NCBI GenBank assembly: GCA_023407575.1
Contig: JAEYLX010000038.1
Coordinates: 1 to 64,000, forward strand
Origin: Bacillota bacterium
GTDB lineage: Bacteria > Bacillota > Clostridia > Lachnospirales > Lachnospiraceae
DNA: 64,000 nucleotides
Direction of reading: 5' to 3'
Shown: positions 25,619 to 34,197 of the stretch, in pieces
How the letters are laid out: every line of letters begins with the position of its first letter
Position numbering within the stretch: the first letter of the stretch is position 1
Notes under the pieces: model-generated
What the model was told of the DNA's origin: nothing
Database searches by the model: none
What the model saw: only the letters and a program-made list of their open reading frames with translations
Position numbers and translations under genes: made by a program

Positions 25619-25894
25619 TTAATCAATGGAGGATGATTCCTGACTATCCATTAATTCTTTTTGATTTACTCTGCCTGCTATTGTATCCGGAAGCAACGAG
25701 GATAACACCAAATGTCCGCTTTCCGTCACAATTACCGACTTTGTTCTTCTCCCACAGGTAGCATCAATTGCCATTCCTGTATCCTTAGCTGACTGTACCA
25801 AACGTTTAATAGGTGCAGCCTCGGGACTAATAATACTAATTATTTTATTCGAATTAACAACATTTCCAAAGCCTACGTTTACTAGCTTATTCAA
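25619..25894 (-). CDS. remA: RemA-family (DUF370) DNA-binding regulator
   Basis: Protein of 91 residues. It matches RemA, an oligomeric DNA-binding regulator of biofilm and stress genes in Bacillus: LVNVGFGNVVNSNKIISI at the N-terminus, then AAPIKRLVQ and ATCGRRTKSVIVTESGHLVLS. The first codon is TTG 25894 with AGAGGA upstream, fitting the family start. It follows yicC by 24 bases. Confidence 0.92.
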   Translation of the reverse strand: MNKLVNVGFGNVVNSNKIISIISPEAAPIKRLVQSAKDTGMAIDATCGRRTKSVIVTESGHLVLSSLLPDTIAGRVNQKELMDSQESSSID

Positions 25895-25918
25895 AGTTAT
25901 TCCTCTTTTCTGCTGTTT

Positions 25919-26797
25919 CTATTCGATATTCTGAATTTGTTCTCTAACCTTTTCAATTTCAGTTTTGAGGTCAATTGCTTTGTTGGTTACTTCCAAATCA
26001 TTTGCCTTTGATAAGATGGTGTTCGCTTCTCGATTCATCTCTTGTGCTATAAAATCAAGTTTACGACCAACATTATCACTGTCATTAAGGGTTTCCTTCA
26101 TATTCTGAATATGACTTCTTAATCTTACCGTTTCTTCGTCTACACAAATTTTATCAGCAAATACTGTAATTTCAGTTAACATGATACTTTCATCTACCCG
26201 GGTATCTCCAAGAAGCTCTGAAACCTTTGCATAAAGCTTTTTACGGTATTCTGAAACAATCTCCGGTGAACGAGTTTCAATAAAATCCACCAATCGAAGC
26301 ATTCCGTCCAATTTAGAAATAATATCCTGCTTTAGATTCTCACCTTCCACAATTCGAGTTTCAACAAAGCGTTCTGCTGCTGTACGAACTGCTTGTTCAA
26401 CCATCGCCCATAATTCTTTTTCATCGATGGTCTGTTCTTCTAAGGTAAGGACCTCTGGATATCTTGATAAAGCGGATACTCGAATATCAAATTCAAGATT
26501 AAACTGATCACGGATCTTTTCTAAATTCGAAAGATATTCCCTCGCTAAATCTGAATTATACTTTACACAGACATTATTCTCGGTATAGTCCTCATAGGTA
26601 ATATATACATCAATCTTACCTCTTCCAATAAACTGTTTCAGTACATTACGAATACCTGCCTCAAAAAAACTAAGCTTTTTAGGCATCTTGATGGATATAT
26701 CACAGTATCTGTGATTTACGGCTTTCATCTCCACTGTGATCTTACGATCAATCTGTACAATCTCACAGCGTCCAAAGCCAGTCATACTCTTCAACAT
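25919..26797 (-). CDS. yicC: YicC-family endoribonuclease
   Basis: Protein of 292 residues of the YicC/YloC family, described as Mn-dependent endoribonucleases. SMTGFGRCEI at the start, KAVNHRYCDISIKMP near 30, and the C-terminal GRKLDFIAQEMNREANTILSKA are invariant family blocks. The ATG at 26797 is chosen because the family begins M-x-K-S-M-T-G-F; its ribosome site is weak. First gene of the remA-rpoZ-lepB-holA run. Confidence 0.92.
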   Translation of the reverse strand: MLKSMTGFGRCEIVQIDRKITVEMKAVNHRYCDISIKMPKKLSFFEAGIRNVLKQFIGRGKIDVYITYEDYTENNVCVKYNSDLAREYLSNLEKIRDQFNLEFDIRVSALSRYPEVLTLEEQTIDEKELWAMVEQAVRTAAERFVETRIVEGENLKQDIISKLDGMLRLVDFIETRSPEIVSEYRKKLYAKVSELLGDTRVDESIMLTEITVFADKICVDEETVRLRSHIQNMKETLNDSDNVGRKLDFIAQEMNREANTILSKANDLEVTNKAIDLKTEIEKVREQIQNIE

Positions 26798-26952
26798 AGA
26801 CACACACTCTTTCATGCTAATTTTGGTGCATTTCGTGTGCACCATTGCTGAATTTTATATATTCAACTAATTATAAATGAAAAATTATCCTAAGTCAAGG
26901 AAATGAACAATGTTCTCTAATAGTTGCAATTCAGTCTAATCATGAACAGAAG

Positions 26953-27651
26953 CTATTCCCATTTTTGATTTGCTTTTGAATCTCCGCCTGAAAATGCATG
27001 AATTAAGTAAATAATAAGAAAAGACAGGATTACTAAAAGTATTACCCAAAATCCTGCAACTGAATAATTTCCACCAGCCACTTCCGAGGCTATCGCTACC
27101 GACATTGTTCTGGTTTTACCTAAGATATTACCGGCAAGCATCGAGGTGGCACCATATTCTCCAATTGCTCGTGCAAAGGTAAGTACTGTTCCGGATATAA
27201 TTCCCGGACGCGATAAGGGCAGAATTAATTTCCAGAAGATTTTAAACTCTGTTAGCCCTAAGGTTCTCGCTGCATGAATTAAATTGACATCCACCTGTTC
27301 AAAGGCAGCCCTGGCATTTCGATACATTAACGGAAACGCGATAACACCAGCGGCAATGACACAACCAGCCCAGGTTTGAACAATTTTTATATCAAAATTA
27401 AGGTATAGGAATTTACCAAAGGGTCTTCTTAAACTAAATAAAATCAATAAAAAAAATCCAGCTACCGTTGGAGGTAAAACCAACGGTAGCGTAAGAATCG
27501 TATCAATTATCATTTTTAAGCGTTTGCCAGCATTCATCACAAGTCTGGCGACAAAGATACCCAAAAAGAAAGCAATACCTGTAGCAACAATACCCGTTTT
27601 GATGGATATGTAGAGGGGACTATAATCGATACTATTAATAAGTTCTAACAA
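26953..27651 (-). CDS. modB: Molybdate ABC transporter permease
   Basis: Inner-membrane subunit of 232 residues with five or six transmembrane helices. The EAA loop RAARTLGLTEFKIFWKLILPLSRPG and EYGATSMLAGNILGKTRTM are ModB signatures. The start is TTG 27651 with AAGGGTG seven bases upstream. It follows modA by 28 bases. No ATPase gene (modC) follows, so the energising subunit must come from elsewhere. Confidence 0.92.
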   Translation of the reverse strand: MLELINSIDYSPLYISIKTGIVATGIAFFLGIFVARLVMNAGKRLKMIIDTILTLPLVLPPTVAGFFLLILFSLRRPFGKFLYLNFDIKIVQTWAGCVIAAGVIAFPLMYRNARAAFEQVDVNLIHAARTLGLTEFKIFWKLILPLSRPGIISGTVLTFARAIGEYGATSMLAGNILGKTRTMSVAIASEVAGGNYSVAGFWVILLVILSFLIIYLIHAFSGGDSKANQKWE

Positions 27652-27679
27652 ATTAAATCACCCTTCCTGGTTTCATCAT

Positions 27680-28585
27680 TTATTTGCTTGCGATTGTAAA
27701 ACCATATTCTTCAAAAAGTGCTTTTGCTATATCGGAGGACAAGAATTGAATAAAATCATCTGCTGCCTTCTTTTGAATATCATTTGCTTCTGGATTGATA
27801 ACTCTTCCTATGGGATAGATAACAGGGCTGCTAAGACTTCCCTCTGGTGCAGCAGTGATTACTTCCACGAGATCCTTCATTGATCTGGCATCTGTTTCAT
27901 AAACTACACCAACCTCATTACTTGCTTCACTGACTGCACTTAAAACTGCTGTAACATTGCTGCCTTCGTTAATTTCCATTTCTTGAACCTTATCCCAAAT
28001 ACCAAGGGTTTGAAAAATCTGGCGTGCATAATCACCAACCGGAACACTTTCTGCTGCAAGTGCTAGGCTCTGTGCCTCGTAAATATTTTCAAAACCAGTG
28101 ACTTTAGTCTCTGTACCAGCAGGCTTTATTAGTACAACTTTGTTTTCTAATAAATTAACAATGGATTCAGCTGCTACATAACCCTCTTCCTGTAAGGTAG
28201 ACATTTGTTTAGTAGCTGCAGAGAAAAAGATATCACATTCTGCACCTTCTTCAATCTGTGTCTGCAGTGTTCCAGAGCTATCCGCATTATAGGTGATTTT
28301 TACGTTAGGCTGTGTTTCCTTATAGTTCACAGCGATATCCTCCATTACATTACTAAGGCTGGCTGCAATAAAAACATAGACTTCTGTATCAGCTATTGGT
28401 TCGGGTTCAGGTGCCGTAGTAGGGGCTGGTGTAATTGTACTTGCATTTGTTGGAGCTGCATCTTTTGTAATAACTGCTGTGGCTGGAGTTGCCTCCGAAT
28501 TGTCCTTCGACGACTGATTCTCGCTGCAACCAATTAGTAGGACTGATAGTAACACAACTAGTAAGAACATAAAATGGTGTTTCAT
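27680..28585 (-). CDS. modA: Molybdate/tungstate-binding lipoprotein
   Basis: Periplasmic-type binding lipoprotein of 301 residues. Lipobox VLLIGC is followed by a Thr/Pro/Ala-rich linker of about 45 residues (TPAPTTAPEPEPIADT). The ModA fold begins YVFIAASLSNVMEDIA and carries SSGTLQTQIEEGAECDIFFSA, the oxyanion-binding loops. GGAGG nine bases before ATG 28585 sets the start. Molybdate against tungstate cannot be told apart from the sequence. Confidence 0.92.
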   Translation of the reverse strand: MKHHFMFLLVVLLSVLLIGCSENQSSKDNSEATPATAVITKDAAPTNASTITPAPTTAPEPEPIADTEVYVFIAASLSNVMEDIAVNYKETQPNVKITYNADSSGTLQTQIEEGAECDIFFSAATKQMSTLQEEGYVAAESIVNLLENKVVLIKPAGTETKVTGFENIYEAQSLALAAESVPVGDYARQIFQTLGIWDKVQEMEINEGSNVTAVLSAVSEASNEVGVVYETDARSMKDLVEVITAAPEGSLSSPVIYPIGRVINPEANDIQKKAADDFIQFLSSDIAKALFEEYGFTIASK

Positions 28586-28610
28586 AATAATAATCCTCCT
28601 TTTTTAGGTT

Positions 28611-28632
28611 TCTGCAAGCTTAAAGCTGCAGA
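28611..28632. repeat. Stem-loop between the alcohol dehydrogenase and modA
   Basis: TCTGCAAGCT and AGCTGCAGA form a nine-pair stem with one bulged A and a three-base loop, in the leader of modA. There is no T-run on the minus strand, and the Moco riboswitch core is not evident. It may mark the end of the upstream polyamine transcript. Confidence 0.4.
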
Positions 28633-28685
28633 TTTATGTTATGTTTCATAACTCTCTTTGGTCGCAGACAAGGACTTTAACTATC

Positions 28686-29801
28686 CTAATATGCCGATTG
28701 ATAAATTTCAAACACATCCGTACGGGTTAATGCTGTATAATTATTTGCCATCAATCTCTTCTGATTTTGTAATACGGAATCAGAAAATTCATATATTTGT
28801 GAGACGGATACACCATACTCTCGAAGGGATTTTTTTCTTAGAATTAATGCGAATAATTTATCTAATTCCCGGTAAACCAGGGTTTCTTTGCAACCGATGA
28901 TTTGCGATAGGAATTGATTTAGCTCCTGAATCTTACCTTCTGGTCTTAAACACTGGTATTTTTGAAATACAGCGTGAAACATAGTATAATTTGCTTCACC
29001 ATGTGCAACATGAAGAATGGATCCCAAAGGATAACTTAGTGCATGCACCGCTGCACAGCCAGCGTTTCCAAACGCGATTCCGGCATAAGTACCAGCTAAT
29101 AGAAAATCTTTCATAAATGGGAATCTCGCCTTCTCACCATCAGAGGCAATCGTCTGATATCCCTTAAGTATTTTCTCCATAGCTATTTTTGAGTATAGTT
29201 CAGTAAACTCATTTGCTTTGGGGGATAGAAATGATTCAATTGCATGAATGAATGCATCCATGGAACTGGTGGCGAAATCTACAAAGGAAAGTGTATCTAG
29301 GAGCTCAGGAATTAATACTGCATAATCTGCATATAGTTCATCCACCGCTAAGCCTAGCTTTGTTTTCTTTGCAGATAGTTCCAGTATCGATATATTTGTT
29401 ACCTCACTGCCCGTGCCACAAGTGGTTGGCACCAAAACCAATTCCTTCTCCTTTCTAACTTCTAACTTTCTTTCAAATAATTCCTGTACAGGACTAACAT
29501 TTTCAAGTACAAACAGCTTTGCAACATCCAGAATGGAGCCGCCTCCAATTGCAATTACTCTTTTATAAGCAATTCCTTTTATTTCATTATAGATTGTCTC
29601 CACCATGCCGTCGGTTGGCTCTCCGGTACCAAACAAGCGCAGGTTAATTACGGTAGCCTCGATTTCTCTCTTTTTTAAATATTTCTCAATGATGTGTCCG
29701 CTTGTTATTAATAAATCGTCCTGTCCAATGAGAAATGTATTTAAGAATTCCTCGAAACGTTCGTATATTTGAATTGTAGTCCTAAGTCGAAATTGCTTCA
29801 C
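28686..29801 (-). CDS. Iron-containing alcohol dehydrogenase (4-hydroxybutyrate dehydrogenase-like)
   Basis: Group III, iron-type dehydrogenase of 371 residues. The Rossmann part has AIGGGSILDVAK and PTTCGTGSEVTN. Metal ligands are the Asp and His of SSMDAFIHAIES and the two His of HALSYPLGSILHVAHGEAN. The overall pattern resembles clostridial 4-hydroxybutyrate dehydrogenase, which reduces succinate semialdehyde, but other four-carbon aldehydes are possible. GGAGG lies five bases before GTG 29801, preferred over the upstream ATG. It starts 19 bases after the aldehyde dehydrogenase stop and is the last gene of the polyamine cluster. Confidence 0.8.
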   Translation of the reverse strand: MKQFRLRTTIQIYERFEEFLNTFLIGQDDLLITSGHIIEKYLKKREIEATVINLRLFGTGEPTDGMVETIYNEIKGIAYKRVIAIGGGSILDVAKLFVLENVSPVQELFERKLEVRKEKELVLVPTTCGTGSEVTNISILELSAKKTKLGLAVDELYADYAVLIPELLDTLSFVDFATSSMDAFIHAIESFLSPKANEFTELYSKIAMEKILKGYQTIASDGEKARFPFMKDFLLAGTYAGIAFGNAGCAAVHALSYPLGSILHVAHGEANYTMFHAVFQKYQCLRPEGKIQELNQFLSQIIGCKETLVYRELDKLFALILRKKSLREYGVSVSQIYEFSDSVLQNQKRLMANNYTALTRTDVFEIYQSAY

Positions 29802-29820
29802 AATTACCTCCATCTAACTT

Positions 29821-31305
29821 TTATCTCTCTTCATACCATCCAACAATTCCTGGATTAAGATTGATATTAATTTGCTTTACTTCTTGATATTCTTCTAAAC
29901 CTTGTATGCCAAGCTCTCTGCCATATCCACTCATTTTGTAACCACCCCAGGGAGCTTCGTTAAAGGTTGGATTATAACAATTGATCCAGGTAATACCCGC
30001 TCTAATTTCTTTTACCACCCGAAGTGCTCTTGCTCCATCTGTTGTAAAGACCGCTCCTGCCAAACCATAGACAGTATCATTTGCAAGCCGAATTGCTTCC
30101 TCTTCCGTTGTAAAGGTTTGTATCGTAACCACTGGTCCAAATACCTCTTCCTTAACGATTGTCATCTCCGGGGTACAGTGGTCAAAGATTGTTGGTCTGA
30201 CAAAGTAACCTTTGGCGCAATCTCCTTCCGTATATCGATATCCACCGCACACACAGGTTGCACCTTCTTCCTTTGCCTTGTCTATGTATTCCAGTACAGT
30301 GAGCATATGTGATTCTGAAACTAATGGCCCCATGTCTGGATTATCAAGGCCGTTTCCAAGGGTCATTGCATTCGCTCTCTGTGCCAACCGTTCCACAAAT
30401 TTCTCCTTAATACTTTCCTCTATAATAATTCTAGATCCTGCAGAACAAACTTCACCCTGATTGAAGAAAATACCAATCATAGCCCATTCTATGGCTCCTT
30501 CAAAATCTGCGTCTGCAAATATTACATTTGGTGACTTACCACCTAGCTCTAGCCCAACTTTTTTTAAGTTGCCAATGGCTGCTTTTGCAATACTTTGGCC
30601 AACCTCAGTACTTCCGGTAAAGGTGACCATATCCACATCATGATTTGCTGCAATTTCATGTCCTACTGTTGCTCCGGAACCCATTACAAGATTAATCGTT
30701 CCCTTTGGAAGACCAACTTCATCCATAATCTCAAACAAAGCGATGGCAGAAAGGGGTGTAACCGTGCTGGGTTTAAACACAATACAATTACCTGCGCTTA
30801 GGGCAGGTGCTATTTTCCAAACCGCCATAAGAAGTGGGTAGTTCCAGGGAGTAATCTGACCGCACACTCCTATGGGTTCATGCACGGTATAAGTGTGCAT
30901 TTGTCCGAAGCCATCCTGAACATCATATACACCACCATAGGGTGCTTTCATCATTCCGGCATAGTAACGAAAGCAATGAATGGCATCATCAATATCCCCT
31001 TCTGCCTCTCGAAGTGGTTTGCCATTGTCTAAGGTATCTAATTTTGCAAGCTCATCTCTTCTTTTGTCCATTAAATCTGCAATTTGCAAAATAATATCCG
31101 AACGTTTTTGGGCGTTCATTCTTCTCCATTCCCCTGCTCCGTAAAAGGCTTCTTTTGCTGCAGCGATTGCCAGCTTGGCATCCTCTGCGCCACCTTCCGC
31201 TGTTCTTGTAATTACTTCGCCTGTTGCTGGATTTGTTATTTTCCTTGCTTTTCCTGATAGTGACATGACCCATTCGCCATTGATATAATTTTTCTTAATC
31301 TCCAT
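29821..31305 (-). CDS. Aldehyde dehydrogenase, probable 4-aminobutyraldehyde dehydrogenase
   Basis: NAD(P)-dependent dehydrogenase of 494 residues of the betaine-/aminobutyraldehyde branch. PWNYPLLMAVWKIAPALSAG and VTFTGSTEVG bind cofactor, LELGGKSPN holds the general-base Glu, and FNQGEVCSAGSR the catalytic Cys. GGAGG seven bases before ATG 31305. Next to a putrescine aminotransferase and PotABCD it most likely oxidises 4-aminobutyraldehyde to GABA; this assignment rests on context. The 202-base gap to the aminotransferase gene holds a large inverted-repeat structure. Confidence 0.85.
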   Translation of the reverse strand: MEIKKNYINGEWVMSLSGKARKITNPATGEVITRTAEGGAEDAKLAIAAAKEAFYGAGEWRRMNAQKRSDIILQIADLMDKRRDELAKLDTLDNGKPLREAEGDIDDAIHCFRYYAGMMKAPYGGVYDVQDGFGQMHTYTVHEPIGVCGQITPWNYPLLMAVWKIAPALSAGNCIVFKPSTVTPLSAIALFEIMDEVGLPKGTINLVMGSGATVGHEIAANHDVDMVTFTGSTEVGQSIAKAAIGNLKKVGLELGGKSPNVIFADADFEGAIEWAMIGIFFNQGEVCSAGSRIIIEESIKEKFVERLAQRANAMTLGNGLDNPDMGPLVSESHMLTVLEYIDKAKEEGATCVCGGYRYTEGDCAKGYFVRPTIFDHCTPEMTIVKEEVFGPVVTIQTFTTEEEAIRLANDTVYGLAGAVFTTDGARALRVVKEIRAGITWINCYNPTFNEAPWGGYKMSGYGRELGIQGLEEYQEVKQININLNPGIVGWYEER

Positions 31306-31397
31306 TTCAATACCTCCATTTTATATAGTGATAGACCTAGGAAATATGTAGAATCTACTAGTTGTAAATTCATAGCTTAGTATATTTTCTAAAAGAA

Positions 31398-31476
31398 ATA
31401 CACAGTTAACAGCTATTTCCGCTATGGCCCCTTCCATGGTGGTTAACCTTTGCTTTCAATAGTGTTTCCTGTGTAT
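31398..31476. other. Structured intergenic element, candidate leader RNA
   Basis: An 8-bp outer stem ATACACAG (31398-31405)/CTGTGTAT (31469-31476) encloses CTATT (31413-31417)/AATAG (31458-31462) and an inner hairpin 31419-31427/31434-31442. The inner hairpin is complete only if plus-strand G-T pairs are allowed. GTTAAC occurs twice inside. It lies between patA and the aldehyde dehydrogenase gene. No known riboswitch consensus was recognised. Confidence 0.45.
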
Positions 31477-31507
31477 ATCAAAAGTTACTGTATCATGTAT
31501 ATCGGTG

Positions 31508-32863
31508 TTATAAATTAAACTCTTCCTTCGTATCAATTACGGCCTCTTCCAGACGTAGCAATATCTGATCGATATCCTCATGAGTTATGATAGCTGCAGG
31601 TTCAAAACGAATGCACTTTGCATTCACTAAGGTACCAGCAGTTAAAACACGTCTTGCAAACATACCCTTTGCCACGCTATAGCCCACATCACTGGTAACA
31701 AATTCTAAACCAATCATTAATCCAATGCCTCGTACCTCTTCCATAACAGTCGGATATTTTTCTACTAACTTCTGAATGCCAGCAATCAGATATTCTCCTT
31801 TTTCAGCACACTGACCGGGAACATCCTTCTCTAGCATATATTTAATTGTCGCAAGGGCTGCAGAGCAAGCCAGTGGATTACCGCCAAAGGTAGGGGAGCC
31901 AAGTAACCAGGGATTATTAACTAATTCCTCCGTCCACATATGTGGTCTGCAGATAATTCCTGTTATTGGCATAATGCCACCACCAAATGCCTTACCATAG
32001 GTTAAGATATCCGGAATCACATCCTCTGCTTCACAACGAAACATCGTACCGGTACGTCCCATACCACTCTGTATTTCATCAAAAATAAGTGCTACTCCAT
32101 ATTCATCACAGATGCTGCGAACTTCCTTTAGATATCCCTTTGGAGGAACGATAATTCCTGCTTCACCTTGAATAGGCTCTAGAATCACTGCTGCCACACT
32201 TTCACCAACTGCTTTCAGGTTACGAATCGCTTTACGGATATCCTCTGCATTACCAAATTCCACATGCTGCACCTGTTGAACCATTGGGGCATAGGGAACA
32301 CGATAGGTACCCTTACCGCCCATGGAAATTGCACCCATTGATTTCCCATGAAAGGCTCCAACGGTAGAGATATACCACTTTCCACCAGTTGCAATTCGGG
32401 CAAGTTTTAGAGCCATTTCTACTGCCTCAGCTCCACCATTTGTAAAGAAGCATTTTTCCAGATCACCTGGAGTAATATCTGCGACTGCTTTTGCAAGATA
32501 ACCTCTTAGTGGATCAAGCAGTTCCTGTGAATGCAGAGCTTGATGATCTAATTGTGCTTTTACTGTTTCTATAATCTCGCTGTTTCTATGACCACAGGTG
32601 TAGATACCAAAACCACCCAAGCAGTCGATAAATTCTTCTCCGTATAATCCAGAGCAGTAAGCACCATAATCCTTCCACTCAACAACAGCTGCATTGGTTG
32701 AAACAGACTTTCTGTACTTTAACCATCCAGGGCTGACATAGGTGTCGAAGTATTCCACAGTTTCCTGTGTGATTTCCTGCTTCTGCTCCTCTGTCAGTTC
32801 ATTGCTGTGAATAAAATTGATTACCTTGTTTAATTCCTTTACTACCTGCTCTTTGTTTCTCAT
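31508..32863 (-). CDS. patA: Putrescine aminotransferase
   Basis: PLP-dependent class III aminotransferase of 451 residues. It follows the E. coli PatA/YgjG pattern closely: EFIDCLGGFGIYTCGHRN, LHSQELLDPLRGYLAK, GAFHGKSMGAISM, ILEPIQGEAGIIVPP, FDEIQSGMGRTG, and the PLP lysine in ILTYGKAFGGG. It should convert putrescine plus 2-oxoglutarate to 4-aminobutyraldehyde and glutamate. ATG 32863 is chosen by similarity; its ribosome site is weak. Genes for polyamine import lie upstream and the aldehyde dehydrogenase downstream. Confidence 0.9.
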   Translation of the reverse strand: MRNKEQVVKELNKVINFIHSNELTEEQKQEITQETVEYFDTYVSPGWLKYRKSVSTNAAVVEWKDYGAYCSGLYGEEFIDCLGGFGIYTCGHRNSEIIETVKAQLDHQALHSQELLDPLRGYLAKAVADITPGDLEKCFFTNGGAEAVEMALKLARIATGGKWYISTVGAFHGKSMGAISMGGKGTYRVPYAPMVQQVQHVEFGNAEDIRKAIRNLKAVGESVAAVILEPIQGEAGIIVPPKGYLKEVRSICDEYGVALIFDEIQSGMGRTGTMFRCEAEDVIPDILTYGKAFGGGIMPITGIICRPHMWTEELVNNPWLLGSPTFGGNPLACSAALATIKYMLEKDVPGQCAEKGEYLIAGIQKLVEKYPTVMEEVRGIGLMIGLEFVTSDVGYSVAKGMFARRVLTAGTLVNAKCIRFEPAAIITHEDIDQILLRLEEAVIDTKEEFNL

Positions 32864-32917
32864 AGTTATTACCGACCTTTCATTTTCGATCATTCTATGA
32901 TCTTTTTTTATACATAC

Positions 32918-32948
32918 CAACACAGTTTAAGATGTTAAACTAGTGTTG
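32918..32948. repeat. Stem-loop in the potD-patA gap
   Basis: CAACAC-(A)-GTTTAA pairs with TTAAAC-TA-GTGTTG (32918-32948). On the minus strand it precedes patA by about 55 bases and lacks a T-run. GATCATTCTATGATC (32888-32902) is a second small palindrome. They may be a processing site or a repressor target inside the long polyamine transcript. Confidence 0.4.
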
Positions 32949-33062
32949 TTTATGACCTATAAACATTAACTCCTTTGCCTATTGAGTGATGATAGATATC
33001 AAATAACTCCACCTGAGTAAGGTATATTAACTTAACCTATTAGAGTGGGTTGCAATTACACT

Positions 33063-34115
33063 TTATTTCGTAAATTCAGCCCAGATTTCACTGTATAGAT
33101 CTACTGTTTTGCCGATGTTTTGAACATATTTACCCTTACTGATTTCTTCAGAGGGAATTGCAATTGCGGGATTTGTTTTATAAGCTTCATCCATTAATGC
33201 TGTACCTGCCGTATTGGGATTAAGATAAGGGAACTCGCTTATAATCTCTTTGTTCACTTCTGCTTTTAATATATAATCAATGAATTTATAAGCATTTTCT
33301 TGATTTTTTGCGTCCTTTGTAATACATAGATTATCCAGGAATAAATACATTCCTTCCTTAGGATAGGCTACTGCTAGATTTTCATTTTCCTCTAAAGCAA
33401 TTGCAGCTTCACCACTCCAGAATAGACCCACAGCAGTTTCTTCTGTAATCATCATGGTTTTTGGTGAATCACTATCGAGACTCTTAATATTGGGCTTAAG
33501 GGTTAGTAATTTATCCTTAATTTCAGCCAATTTCGTTTCATCGGTTTCGTTCATATCATAGCCCATACCCAGAGCGGTAACACCAATAATTGCTCTAAAA
33601 TCATCGAGAACTACAATTGAATTCTCATAATCAGGTTTAAATAATTCCTCATAATTTGTGAAATCTGCTCCTTCTGGCACCATTGTTTTGTTATAAATGA
33701 TAATACCAGCTCCGCCTAGATAAGGAAGTGAGTACTTGTTGCCTGGATCAAAGCTTTTATCCAGATAAGCAGAATCAAGATTACCGATATTGCTTAATTT
33801 TGCTTGGTCCAATTCAAGAAGTAAGCCCTGGGAAATCATATTTTCCACCATATAATCACTGGGGCAGACAATATCATAGGTTCCTTCACTGCTTCCATTT
33901 ACCTTTGCTAACATTTCCTCATTGTTAGAATAGGTCTGCATCTGTACATCAATGCCAGTTTCTTTTTCGAACCCTTCAATGACAGAATCCGGAATATACT
34001 CCGTCCACATAAATAAGTTTAAGGTTCCGCCGTCTCCCCCCTTAGAACATCCAGACAGAACTGCACCGGTAAGAATTACAACTGCCAGTAAAACACTAAC
34101 TCTCATCATTTTCAT
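33063..34115 (-). CDS. potD: Spermidine/putrescine-binding lipoprotein
   Basis: Solute-binding lipoprotein of about 350 residues. Lipobox AVLSGC follows a short signal peptide. LNLFMWTEYIPDSVIEGFEKETGIDV, YDIVCPSDYMVENMI, LPYLGGAGIIIYNK and FWSGEAAIA are PotD/PotF hallmarks. AAGGAGG eight bases before ATG 34115 decides the start. It delivers polyamines to the PotABC complex. The gene order is potA-potB-potC-potD, then patA. Confidence 0.93.
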   Translation of the reverse strand: MKMMRVSVLLAVVILTGAVLSGCSKGGDGGTLNLFMWTEYIPDSVIEGFEKETGIDVQMQTYSNNEEMLAKVNGSSEGTYDIVCPSDYMVENMISQGLLLELDQAKLSNIGNLDSAYLDKSFDPGNKYSLPYLGGAGIIIYNKTMVPEGADFTNYEELFKPDYENSIVVLDDFRAIIGVTALGMGYDMNETDETKLAEIKDKLLTLKPNIKSLDSDSPKTMMITEETAVGLFWSGEAAIALEENENLAVAYPKEGMYLFLDNLCITKDAKNQENAYKFIDYILKAEVNKEIISEFPYLNPNTAGTALMDEAYKTNPAIAIPSEEISKGKYVQNIGKTVDLYSEIWAEFTK

Positions 34116-34197
34116 AATTTCTTCCTCCTTATACTTCATTCCATTATTTCTTAGGTAAGGCATAGCATTTGTAAAAGAATTTATAACCGATAATACG

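Noticed and set aside
28205..28537. Cys-rich plus-strand frame of 110 codons
   Set aside because: It is antisense to modA, has no ribosome site, and its Cys/Trp richness reflects the reverse complement of the Thr/Pro/Ala linker codons.
28586..28685. Moco or molybdate-responsive riboswitch before modA
   Set aside because: Only one short hairpin is present in about 100 bases; the complex Moco architecture is absent.
29902..30312. 136-codon plus-strand frame opposite the aldehyde dehydrogenase
   Set aside because: Entirely antisense to a highly conserved enzyme; no ribosome site or recognisable domain.
31398..31476. c-di-GMP-I (GEMM) riboswitch reading of the minus strand
   Set aside because: ACACAGG, GAAA and GCAAAGG fragments resemble parts of the consensus, but the ordered core (GGGCAAACC ... 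GACGCAAAGCC ... GGTTACC) is not present and stems do not correspond.
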